DNA of 28,976 nucleotides from a virus, in the IMG/VR virus record IMGVR_UViG_3300045999_010060, positions 1 through 28,976 of that record. The stretch is one strand, 5' to 3'. The notes below the pieces were generated by a model. It saw nothing but the letters and a program-made list of their open reading frames with translations. It was not told where the DNA came from and made no database searches. The position numbers and the translations under genes were made by a program. This document shows positions 11,701-17,567 of the stretch, piece by piece (within the stretch, counting starts at the first letter, position 1; each line of letters begins with the position of its first letter).

Positions 11701-13259
11701 ATGCTCTATTCTCTCTTGTCTCTATTGCAAGCACAAATGAACTCATTCTTGATAATGTACAAGGTGATTTCTCTGTTGCAGGAACTGGAAAAACTGTCCA
11801 GTATGTCAATAATTCCGGATTAACTACAACACTAAATGCATCCTCAGGTGGAAACGTACAAATATCTGCTATTAATGTAGATAGTGATGGTCTGCATATT
11901 GTAGTAAATCATAAAAATCATGGAATGTATTTTGACGATAATTATGTCAGAATTTCTGGTGCAGAAACGGATGTTCCTCCAACAAAACTAACATCAGATT
12001 ACTCTTTTGATGCTACATCATCTATTTTGGTTGCAGATTCAAGCAAATTTACAACCTTTGAAAATGTTGGAGTTGGAACAACAAATCCAGGATATGCTTT
12101 GATTGGAAATGAATTGTTTGAATATCAATCAGTAACCACTGGTTCTTTGGATAATGTAACAAGAATTGGTTATATTGATCCAACATTCTTCAATACTCTT
12201 GCATCATCAGCAATAACTCATCCAACTGGAACTCCTGTTTACAAATATGAACTTGATGGAGTTTCTCTAAAGAGAATTAATACAACACATTATCTTAAAA
12301 ATGTAACTGTTTCAAATCCAATATCGTTTGATTCTTATAATATTAAGATTCAAATGGATTTAAATGGAGTTGATAGAAGTACTGGGTCCAGCTTCCCCAA
12401 ACTATATCTAAATCAAACAAAGTCTGCTGGTGGATTTAACATAAAAGCTACTCAAAATATTCCTTTTGAACTCGTTACTCCATCTGTACAAAATATTACC
12501 GTACAGGGAACTTCTATTAATGCAGAAATGAGGACTATTACTGGATCAAGTATAAGTGGAAACGAAATTCCATTTACTGATAGTGGATTTGAGCCTGTTA
12601 CTTTGAATAAAACAAATTACCTATCAACACCAAGAATAATTGCATCAAAAATAAATGAAGATGCAAAGTTGGGTGCATTTATGGGTAAAAAGTCTATGAA
12701 TTTAAGAATGTTCTTAAATTCCGTAGATTCTAGAGTAAGTCCAGTTATTGATACGCAAAGAGTAAGCGCCATACTTACTTCTAATAGAATTAATAAAGTG
12801 ATTACTAACTATGCAACTGATAATAGAGTAAACTCAATTGGAACAGATCCATCTGCATTCCAATATATTTCCAAAGAAATTAGTTTGGAAAATCCAGCGA
12901 CTTCTATCAAAATTTTATTGGATGCTCACATCAATAATTACTGTGACGTAAGAGCATTCTATTCAATTGGCGAAGAGCAGAACTTTATTCCAATATTTAC
13001 TCCATTCCCTGGATATAATAATTTAGATGGTAAGAAACAAATTATAAGTTTTGAAAATAGTAACGGATTACCTGATGTTTTTGTTCAACCATCACTTTCA
13101 TTTGGATTTGAATCAAATAATATTGAATTTAGGGAGTATAGTTTTACTGCCGACCAACTTCCATCATTCCGTTTTTATAGAATTAAGTTGGTTCTTACTT
13201 CAACAAGTCAAGTCTATCCACCAAGGGTCAGAAATCTAAGAGTAATCGCACTTGCATGA
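5721..13259 (+). CDS. DUF4815-type giant virion structural protein (baseplate/tail-fibre network)
   Basis: At 2512 residues this is the largest protein in the window. The N-terminus, with 'SPYFDDFDANNDYYKVLF' followed by 'PGYPIQARELTTLQSILQNQ', is the signature I associate with the phage DUF4815 family. It occupies the place of T4 genes 9, 10, 11, 12 and wac, none of which I can find here, so it probably supplies peripheral baseplate or fibre-attachment functions; this is inference from position. Visible parts: N-terminal family domain (roughly 1-450); 'SGATAxx'-type beta modules (about 95, 495, 875 and 1570); a helical, possibly coiled segment around 'IKQLENRIKNLEYYTALSTL' (about 1123-1142); a Tyr/Trp/Gly tract at 1341-1374; a helical Gln/Glu-rich stretch near 1655-1675; a beta domain with 'GYPTQTVLPFSEI' and 'EGGKEYAIVVGSNSNKY' (about 1735-1850); two 'NxGxGY' repeats (about 1920 and 1967); and a C-terminal beta domain ending 'PPRVRNLRVIAL'. 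The last bases overlap the next ATG. Confidence 0.85.
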   Translation: MSQVTNLNVSPYFDDFDANNDYYKVLFKPGYPIQARELTTLQSILQNQVEKFGQHFFKEGAKVIPGNTSYNQFYYAVELNNTYLGVPIDAYVEQLVGAKITGQTSGITAVVEKVLLSTDSERGNVTLYVNYLSSSTQNNSTVQFLDGEGLSSNITITSGLLGNTSISAGTPFGITIASNATSVGSAFSITEGVYFIRGYFVTVNTETLILDQYSNNPNYRVGLFVNEEVINSDVDESLNDNSQGFNNYAAPGADRLKISVSLFKKDLTDFNDNNFVELATIVDGVIKTNRISKDYSLIQDELARRTYAESGDYYVTPFDLTIKESLNDGLGNRGVFNQGQFTYGGSTPSENLAIYQVSPGKAFVRGYEVETTSPVFLDSDKPRTTSTLKDLSINYNTGSTLTLNRVFGSPIIGIGNTYVLSLRDSRVGTASTTPSGKEIGVARVYDFRLESGSYDTTNSNLNQWNISLYDVQTTTEITLNEPITLSVPTFIKGKNSGATAFLKNSVTNSASIVLYQKSGDFIPNESFIIDGIGNNRVATAITSYGISDVKSVYGIVGSAKTFNADTVQADLFNVGIATISAVSGGISTITSTNENFPGKIVKVGNLIKFSNNSTSLPVYASVQSVGKTTITVSGVTTVADINQGALPSSTLSVSDLKILGTKLVRSTDDTLYTILPRPNVSSVDLTNASLTVRKTFNVTIANNQLSTPVTAGDNETFLPFDEERYSLIRSDGSTEVLTSDKFDFINGSTQIQIYNLGTNDNATLVATLRKIKPKSKIKLKNRVSSLIIDRSKYESSGIGATTLDDGLIFGNYPYGTRVQDENISLNVPDIINVYGIYESKTTSNPSAPTLVLSSISGPTTKTTDLIIGEQFVGQLSGAIGVCAERLTDSQISFIPLNESTFKEGETITFSESNIQAVITTIDSPSSNISSNFKFDNGQKGSFYGYGAINRTPDSPEPTRKIKVYFASGYYQSSDDGDITTIESYRGFDYKKDIQIVNSVRNSDMIDIRPRVSAYTLTENSRSPLEFYGRLFNGSGNSASNILASDESIVTTFSYYLGRIDRIYVRKDGTFQVKYGIPSEKPEKPISVEDALEIATVTLPPYLFDISQASVQFLEHKRYRMVDIKQLENRIKNLEYYTALSTLESNTANLFVPDSDGLDRFKSGFFVDNFSSLNSQENGLPFENSIDLKNKELRPKHYTTSVDLIQGPVEGLDSQVDIAFEPPEGNNIRKTGDLITLDYTEVEWLKQSFATRTENVTPFVISFWQGTIELTPSTDTWVDTVRLDAKVINVEGNYAQTMALAQQQFNVDPQTGYAPTVWGSWETNWTGKEVIETVQTRSDTSYNYGYYGNWWWGWPYGYGYGYWGYYGYWGWHRGYATTTVTQDTYREVKETGVKSRTGTTTFVTEQFDRSSIGDKVVSRDLVQYLRSRNLQFIAKNVKPLTQLYAFFDGVDVTKYCIPKLLEISMVSGVFEVGETIIGTIKKTGLNETTIEESDPKITFRLAQSNHKEGPYNNPTSTYPLNPYTSQTLAATYSSTSDTLNIDTFSLCAQYQGEYSGWVQSGMTLVGKTSGAQATLTNVRLVSDVYTSLIGSFYIPNPNISVNPRFENGSKTFTLINNTINDRNLASTVAEEKFISSGTLETVQENIISTRNARIEQKQELQQEKVARTTGAQLVGSNVVSKTTNWYGCPWWDPLAQSILVQEESGIFLTKCDIFFKSKDDADIPVVFQIRTMQGGYPTQTVLPFSEIILDPEQVNLSNDGTVATSFVFKSPVYLEGGKEYAIVVGSNSNKYNVFISRVGEVDLLTQSYISNQPYLGSLFKSQNASTWEPSQWEDLKFTLYRANFLSSGSVEFYSPELTPGNSQVPTLLPNSLGLNSRKVRIGLSSAIADSGLTLGNTILQQNTNATGNYVGNAGIATGTLQVINAGIGYTPSSGSLTFNNVDLVTVTGNGRDAKANITISNGVAIAATVINSGNGYQVGDVLGISTLGSVPSGRNALFSLVSIASTNELILDNVQGDFSVAGTGKTVQYVNNSGLTTTLNASSGGNVQISAINVDSDGLHIVVNHKNHGMYFDDNYVRISGAETDVPPTKLTSDYSFDATSSILVADSSKFTTFENVGVGTTNPGYALIGNELFEYQSVTTGSLDNVTRIGYIDPTFFNTLASSAITHPTGTPVYKYELDGVSLKRINTTHYLKNVTVSNPISFDSYNIKIQMDLNGVDRSTGSSFPKLYLNQTKSAGGFNIKATQNIPFELVTPSVQNITVQGTSINAEMRTITGSSISGNEIPFTDSGFEPVTLNKTNYLSTPRIIASKINEDAKLGAFMGKKSMNLRMFLNSVDSRVSPVIDTQRVSAILTSNRINKVITNYATDNRVNSIGTDPSAFQYISKEISLENPATSIKILLDAHINNYCDVRAFYSIGEEQNFIPIFTPFPGYNNLDGKKQIISFENSNGLPDVFVQPSLSFGFESNNIEFREYSFTADQLPSFRFYRIKLVLTSTSQVYPPRVRNLRVIALA
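9741..9842 (+). repeat. Tyr/Trp/Gly low-complexity tract (coding)
   Basis: Codons 1341-1374 of the 2512-residue protein encode 34 residues, of which 12 are Tyr, 7 Trp and 10 Gly. At the DNA level it is a degenerate repeat of GGATAT/TATGGA units. It separates a beta-rich region from the segment containing 'VVSRDLVQYLRSRNLQF'. Confidence 0.9.
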
Positions 13260-13492
13260 TGGAAATGGAATATTTAAAGGTAGAGGGTCATAATAATCTC
13301 ATTAGAGACCCTCAGACTAATTCAATTATTAATACAAACATGACAGAATACCACCAGTATCTTGCAAGACGTAACGTGAAAAATGAAGAGAATCAAAAAT
13401 TACAGAATTTAGAGTCTGATGTGACTAATATGAAAAATGATTTAGATGAAATTAAATCACTACTTAGGAGTTTGATTGATGGATCCCGATAA
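13256..13492 (+). CDS. Small conserved-type protein with C-terminal coiled coil
   Basis: This 78-residue protein has the N-terminal motif 'YLKVEGHNNLIRDPQTNSII', of the 'hxxLxRDxxTxAIIN' type that I recall in small proteins of T4-like marine phages, then a charged heptad-like segment ('LESDVTNMKNDLDEIKSLLRSLI', given here as residues about 52-74) predicted to be a coiled coil. The function is unknown; a small virion or assembly factor is a guess from the neighbourhood. The ATG at 13256 overlaps the TGA of the giant tail gene (ATGA), which favours coupled translation; in-frame ATGs at 13259 and 13265 are alternatives, and the last would start at 'MEYLKVEGH'. It overlaps the next gene by 14 bases. 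Confidence 0.75.
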   Translation: MMEMEYLKVEGHNNLIRDPQTNSIINTNMTEYHQYLARRNVKNEENQKLQNLESDVTNMKNDLDEIKSLLRSLIDGSR

Positions 13493-13658
13493 AATAGAAC
13501 TTGAAAATTTGAGCAAAAGTTTTGAATACTTTAAAGTAGCATCAGAAATTGATAATATTGATAACATAGATGATGCCAAAAAAATTGCCAAATGTTATTA
13601 TAAATTATACTTAAAGCAGCAAGAAGTTGTTGCACAACTCATAACATCAAAACCATAA
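13479..13658 (+). CDS. Small acidic helical protein, unknown function
   Basis: A 59-residue protein beginning 'MDPDKIELENLSKSFEYFKV' and ending in a helical 'KCYYKLYLKQQEVVAQLI' segment. Similar short proteins occur, as far as I recall, next to gp13 in marine T4-like phages; no function is known to me. I chose the ATG at 13479 rather than the in-frame TTG at 13476 because GGAG at 13467-13470 is 8 bases upstream of the ATG, a normal spacing. The reading frame overlaps the end of the preceding small gene by 14 bases, and its stop codon lies inside the late promoter box of gp13, showing tight packing. Confidence 0.7.
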   Translation: MDPDKIELENLSKSFEYFKVASEIDNIDNIDDAKKIAKCYYKLYLKQQEVVAQLITSKP

Positions 13659-13661
13659 ATA
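13654..13661 (+). promoter_or_regulatory. Late promoter box CATAAATA upstream of gp13
   Basis: The box is 21 bases before the gp13 ATG and contains the TAA stop (13656-13658) of the preceding small gene. An AAAGAG-like ribosome-binding site (about 13667-13672) follows. Confidence 0.65.
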
Positions 13662-13681
13662 TTTTTAAAGAGTAGAAATAA

Positions 13682-14530
13682 ATGGCGCAACCATCTACTA
13701 GACAAGAATTAATAGATTACTGTAAAAGGAAACTGGGAGCGCCAGTTTTAGAGATTAACGTTGCAGATGAGCAAATTGAAGATCTTGTGGATGATGCTGT
13801 TCAATTTTTCCAAGAAAGACATTTTGATGGTGTTTATCCGACGTTTTACAAATATAAAGTAACTGCAGATGACATTGCTCGCGGAAGAGCAAAGGGAATA
13901 AATCAAAACAACGTTGGTATTGTTACAACAACGGCAACCGCAAACATAGTTGGAACCGCAACAACTTTTTCGTATTTTGAAAATAGCAATTATCTACAAG
14001 TTCCACCAAATGTAATTGGAGTGAATAAGATTTTCACTTTTGATGGCGCTAATACCATTACACATAATATGTTTAGCGTTAAATATCAGTTATTCTTAAA
14101 CGATATTTACTACTGGGGAACAACTGAACTATTAAGTTACGCAATGGTTAAGACGTATTTGGAAGATTTGGACTTTCTTTTAAATACACAAAAACAAATT
14201 AGATTTAATAAAAGGCAAGACAGACTATACCTTGATATTGATTGGGGATCAGTTACAGAAAATCATTTTTTTGTAATTGATTGTTACTCTACTTTAGATC
14301 CAAATGATTATTCGCGAGTTTGGAATGACTCTTTCCTTAAACCATATTTAACTGCTCTGATTAAAAGGCAGTGGGGACAAAATATGATGAAATTTACTGG
14401 TGTTAAGTTACCTGGTGGAGTTGAGTTAAATGGAAGACAAATGTATGATGATGCACAGAGAGAGATAGATATTTTAATGGAAAAAATGTCCAGCACATAC
14501 GAACTTCCTCCCTACGACATGATCGGGTAA
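13682..14530 (+). CDS. 13: gp13, neck (head-completion) protein
   Basis: This is the T4-type neck protein gp13, which with gp14 seals the portal vertex after DNA packaging and provides the site where the tail joins. Recognition rests on the N-terminus 'TRQELIDYCKRKLGAPVLEI', the following acidic stretch 'EQIEDLVDDAVQFFQERHF' (about residues 26-44), the size (282 residues against 309 in T4), and its place immediately before gp14. The C-terminal half is helical and charged ('QREIDILMEKMSSTYELPPY'). A short Thr/Ala/Gly stretch near residues 75-95 ('GIVTTTATANIVGTATTF') looks like a small lineage insertion. The gene has its own late promoter and is separated from gp14 by three bases. Confidence 0.93.
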   Translation: MAQPSTRQELIDYCKRKLGAPVLEINVADEQIEDLVDDAVQFFQERHFDGVYPTFYKYKVTADDIARGRAKGINQNNVGIVTTTATANIVGTATTFSYFENSNYLQVPPNVIGVNKIFTFDGANTITHNMFSVKYQLFLNDIYYWGTTELLSYAMVKTYLEDLDFLLNTQKQIRFNKRQDRLYLDIDWGSVTENHFFVIDCYSTLDPNDYSRVWNDSFLKPYLTALIKRQWGQNMMKFTGVKLPGGVELNGRQMYDDAQREIDILMEKMSSTYELPPYDMIG

Positions 14531-14533
14531 TCC

Positions 14534-15940
14534 ATGCTAAATCCATTTTTCTTACAAGGATCAAAATCAGAGCAAGGTCTTATTCAAGATTTGATTAACG
14601 AACAGTTGAGGATGTATGGCGTTGAAGTTTATTATTTGCCACGAAAATACATTACCGAAAAGACAGTAATAAGAGAATTAATAGAATCACAGTTCACTAA
14701 TGCTTATCCAATAGAAGCATATGTTGATAGTTTTGATGGATATGGTGATAATCCAACAATACTTTCAAAATTTGGAATTCAGGCACTCAATGAAATAACT
14801 CTAATAATTTCAAGAGAGAGATTTAAGAATTATATCTCTCCACTAATTGGCGGCCAACCAAACATTAAATTATCAACAAGACCAAAAGAAGGAGATTTGG
14901 TTTGGTTTCCATTAGGGGATAGATTGTTTGAAATTAAGTACGTTGAGCACGAAAAACCATTTTATCAACTACAGGGACTTTACACCTATGAATTAAGGTG
15001 CGAACTCTTTAGATATGAAGATGAAATTATTGATACCGGTATAGAAGATATTGATGATACAATCTCAGGTTCTGGTGATCAAGATTCTACACCTGTCGGA
15101 AATATACAAAAACTTACAATGGTCGGAGCTGCAGTAACTGCTACCGCAACTGTAGGAATTGTTAATGGCGGCATTAGATTTATTACAGTAACTAATCGTG
15201 GCGGTGGATATACAAGTGTCCCGACAGTTGGAATTTCATCTGCACCATCTGGAGGAAAAACTGCATCTGCAATTGCTAAGATGATAGGTGGAATTGTTGT
15301 TTGTAATGACAATACAAATCCATCTGCACAGTCTGTTCAGAGTGTTGAGATAGTTAATCCAGGATATGGATATACTGTTGCGCCTGGAATTAGATTCATT
15401 GGTGGAGAAGGTAGTGGGGCAAAGGCAACGGCAACGATCGGTGATGGAGTTGTTGGTATCATAACTGTTACAAATTCTGGATCAGGTTACGTAACTCCAC
15501 CAACAATTACAATTAGTGGAATTTCTACAGTCTCTGCTGCTGCTACTGCTGTCGTTTCTGCCGCAGGTACTATTACCCAAATTAGAATTACAAATGCTGG
15601 ACTTGGTTACAGTGTTGCTCCTACTATAACAATAGCATCACCAAGCGTTACTGGTATAGGTACATTTATATTCAACGAAGTGGTAACAGGATCTCAAAGT
15701 GGTGTTACTGCAAGAGTTAGATCTTGGAATTCTGTAACTAACATTTTAGAAGTTTCCAATGTTAATGGACAATTTACTGCGGGAGAAAATATTGTTGGAT
15801 CAGCGTCAAGTGCTTCTTATAAATTGAGATCTACGGGAGTATTCATCGTCAAAGATGGATTTGCTAATAATGAAGAAATTGAAAGCGAAGCAGATAAAAT
15901 TGTAGATTTCAGTGAAAAAAATCCTTTTGGAATGCCATAA
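14534..15940 (+). CDS. 14: gp14, neck protein with an inserted beta-repeat region
   Basis: The first about 175 residues match T4 gp14: 'MYGVEVYYLPRKYI' (T4: MRGVECYYVPREYV), 'YVDSFDGYGDNPTILSKFGI', 'PKEGDLVWFPLGDRLFEIKY' and 'KPFYQLQGLYTYEL'. gp14 binds gp13 at the neck and takes part in head-tail joining. The protein has 468 residues against 256 in T4. The excess, about residues 190-435, consists of four 'NxGxGYxxxP' repeats (near 211, 276, 312, 351) and one 'TGSQSGVTARVRSW' module (near 386), both types also seen in the tail proteins upstream. The C-terminus 'EKNPFGMP' recalls the T4 ending, so the repeats look like an insertion into an otherwise normal gp14. The start is the ATG three bases after gp13; the ribosome-binding site is weak, suggesting coupled translation. 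Confidence 0.93.
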   Translation: MLNPFFLQGSKSEQGLIQDLINEQLRMYGVEVYYLPRKYITEKTVIRELIESQFTNAYPIEAYVDSFDGYGDNPTILSKFGIQALNEITLIISRERFKNYISPLIGGQPNIKLSTRPKEGDLVWFPLGDRLFEIKYVEHEKPFYQLQGLYTYELRCELFRYEDEIIDTGIEDIDDTISGSGDQDSTPVGNIQKLTMVGAAVTATATVGIVNGGIRFITVTNRGGGYTSVPTVGISSAPSGGKTASAIAKMIGGIVVCNDNTNPSAQSVQSVEIVNPGYGYTVAPGIRFIGGEGSGAKATATIGDGVVGIITVTNSGSGYVTPPTITISGISTVSAAATAVVSAAGTITQIRITNAGLGYSVAPTITIASPSVTGIGTFIFNEVVTGSQSGVTARVRSWNSVTNILEVSNVNGQFTAGENIVGSASSASYKLRSTGVFIVKDGFANNEEIESEADKIVDFSEKNPFGMP

Positions 15941-15942
15941 AC

Positions 15943-15950
15943 CATAAATA
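15943..15950 (+). promoter_or_regulatory. Late promoter box CATAAATA upstream of gp15
   Basis: The box begins three bases after the gp14 stop codon and 43 bases before the gp15 start, farther than at most other genes here; the inverted repeat at 15954-15975 lies between. Confidence 0.6.
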
Positions 15951-15953
15951 AAA

Positions 15954-15975
15954 GTTATTATGTTTAAATAATAAC
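15954..15975 (+). repeat. Inverted repeat in the gp14-gp15 leader
   Basis: GTTATTA (15954-15960) and TAATAAC (15969-15975) are exact reverse complements around an 8-base loop. It would lie at or near the 5' end of the late transcript starting from the box at 15943. AAAGG just after it (about 15978-15982) is the probable gp15 ribosome-binding site. Confidence 0.4.
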
Positions 15976-15992
15976 ATAAAGGTTTATAAGAC

Positions 15993-16994
15993 ATGTTTGA
16001 GTATTTTTATCACGAAATTCTAAGAAGAACTGTTATTGCTTTCGGTTCTTTGTTTAATGAGATAAGTATAAAGCACACTAATAATAGTGGAGCTGTTACT
16101 AATGTCATTAAGGTTCCTCTTGCTTACGGGCCAACACAAAAATTTCTGGCAAGATTAGAACAATCTCCAGATTTAAGTAAACCAGTTCAAATTACATTGC
16201 CAAGAATGTCATTTGAGTTCACTGGTTTAAATTATGATCCAACAAGGAAATCAACTACTACTCAAACATTTACTGCAAAATCAGCAGAAGACGGAAAAGA
16301 AACTAAAAAGGTATATCTTCCAGTTCCATATAATATGCAATTTGAACTTAGCATTATGTCTAAGTTAAATGATGATGCTCTTCAAATTATTGAACAAATT
16401 TTACCATATTTTCAACCAGCATATACGATGAGTGTGGAGTTGGTTGATATTATTAATGAGAAGAGGGACATACCAGTTGTTCTTGAAAACATTACAATGC
16501 AGGACGACTATGAAGGAAATTTCACAACAAGAAGAGTATTAATTTATACTTTAAGATTTACTGTTAAAACTTATCTGTTTGGTCCAGTTTCTTCTGCTTC
16601 CAAAGATATTATCAAGAAAACTACAATTGGTTACGTTGCTGGAGACACTACAAATACACCGACCAGAGAAATTGTATATTCAGCTCAACCAAGAGCTATC
16701 AAGAATTACACAGGAACAGTCGTTACAAACCTCACAAAAGATATTACTACGGAAGATATACTCATTACGGTAGACAATGCAAGTTCTATATCAGTAAACA
16801 CTTACTTAGATCTTGAGGGTGAAGAAGTATTCGTAAGGTCTAAGGCAGGTAATGTTCTTACTGTTGATAGAGGTAGAGATAATACAACGATAACTTCACA
16901 CTTAGCAGGATCTCCGGTCAAGTCTATTACGACTACGGATAACACGCTAATTGAAGATGGCGATGACTTTGGATTTAATGGTATTAATTTATGA
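15993..16994 (+). CDS. 15: gp15, tail completion / sheath stabiliser protein with C-terminal module
   Basis: gp15 forms the terminator ring on top of the tail tube and sheath and connects to the neck. The N-terminus 'MFEYFYHEILRRTVIAFGSL' parallels T4 'MFGYFYNSSFRRYATLMGDL', and the block 'LSIMSKLNDDALQIIEQILPYFQP' (cited here as residues about 118-141) matches T4 'LSIFTRYEDDMFQIVEQILPYFQP'. It has 333 residues against 272 in T4. The last about 85 residues carry a module with 'DLEGEEVFVRSKAGNVLTVDR' in abbreviated form (E-E-V-F-V...L-T-V-D-R-G) followed by 'TSHLAGSPV', typical of repeated modules in phage fibres rather than of gp15. The stop overlaps the gp16 start (ATGA). Confidence 0.93.
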   Translation: MFEYFYHEILRRTVIAFGSLFNEISIKHTNNSGAVTNVIKVPLAYGPTQKFLARLEQSPDLSKPVQITLPRMSFEFTGLNYDPTRKSTTTQTFTAKSAEDGKETKKVYLPVPYNMQFELSIMSKLNDDALQIIEQILPYFQPAYTMSVELVDIINEKRDIPVVLENITMQDDYEGNFTTRRVLIYTLRFTVKTYLFGPVSSASKDIIKKTTIGYVAGDTTNTPTREIVYSAQPRAIKNYTGTVVTNLTKDITTEDILITVDNASSISVNTYLDLEGEEVFVRSKAGNVLTVDRGRDNTTITSHLAGSPVKSITTTDNTLIEDGDDFGFNGINL

Positions 16995-17425
16995 AAATGA
17001 CAAAAAAATTTGACAGTTTAAATGATGCATTCAATGTTGAAGGTGAAATAGTTCCTATTGAATCTAAAAGTGAAATTGAAAAAATAGAGACGATTGCCTC
17101 TACTGTTGATGACATTAAAAAAGACTACAACTACACAAGAGGAAACTTATATTCATTAATAGAAAAAGGTCAGGAAGCAATTAATGGCATTCTTGAACTT
17201 GCTCAAGAAAGTGAGATGCCTCGTGCCTATGAAGTTGCAGGACAACTTATTAAGAACGTCGCTGATGCCACAGATAAGTTGATGGATCTTCAAAAGAAAC
17301 TTAAAGATATTGAAGAGGAAAAAGTTGGCAAAGGTCCAACGACAGTAAATAATGCCCTTTTTGTTGGATCCACTGCAGAACTTGCAAAACTCTTGAAGCA
17401 ACAACCCAAAAATGAAGACATTTAA
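16991..17425 (+). CDS. 16: gp16, terminase small subunit
   Basis: gp16 regulates the large terminase gp17 and recognises DNA for packaging. The 144-residue protein has a central helical region ('RGNLYSLIEKGQEAINGILE', about 50-69) like T4 gp16, the 'EMPRAYEVAGQLIKNVADAT' segment (T4: DSPRHMEVFATLMGQM), and near the C-terminus 'NNALFVGSTAELAKLLK' (T4: ATVFMGSPTELMDEI). T4 gp16 has 164 residues. It begins inside the gp15 stop (4-base overlap) and overlaps the following 51-residue gene by 14 bases. Unlike T4, gp17 does not follow directly: two extra genes intervene. Confidence 0.92.
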   Translation: MKMTKKFDSLNDAFNVEGEIVPIESKSEIEKIETIASTVDDIKKDYNYTRGNLYSLIEKGQEAINGILELAQESEMPRAYEVAGQLIKNVADATDKLMDLQKKLKDIEEEKVGKGPTTVNNALFVGSTAELAKLLKQQPKNEDI

Positions 17426-17567
17426 GCAGTTTCAAGAAGAATGGACTAATAAATATAAAAAGAGTATTAATTGCTCAGATCCAAAAGGATTCTCTCAACG
17501 TGCTCATTGTGCGGGGAGAAAAAAAAGAGCAAAAGGTGAGAGTACTAAATCAAAACCAGTTGAATAA
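17412..17567 (+). CDS. 51-residue basic two-cysteine protein with MKTFKQF N-terminus
   Basis: The frame from ATG 17412 to TAA 17565-17567 encodes 51 residues starting 'MKTFKQFQEEWTNKYKKSIN' and then 'CSDPKGFSQRAHCAGRKKRA'. It overlaps gp16 by 14 bases and its last base is the A of the next ATG (TAATG), which supports it as a real gene despite its size. The N-terminal peptide resembles the capsid-targeting peptide of T4 internal proteins (MKTYQEFIAEA); the basic 'C...KGFSQRAHC.GRKKR' tail could bind nucleic acid or metal. I recall similar 'NPKGFSQKAHCxGRKKR' motifs in other cyanophage proteins. Function unknown; packaging with DNA in the head is a guess. No clear ribosome-binding site is visible, so it is likely translated by coupling. 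Confidence 0.7.
   Translation: MKTFKQFQEEWTNKYKKSINCSDPKGFSQRAHCAGRKKRAKGESTKSKPVE
17448..17455 (+). promoter_or_regulatory. Possible internal late promoter box AATAAATA
   Basis: The box lies inside the 51-residue gene, about 110 bases before the 567-residue gene and could feed it and gp17. It encodes ordinary Asn-Lys-Tyr codons, so it may be fortuitous. Confidence 0.3.
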
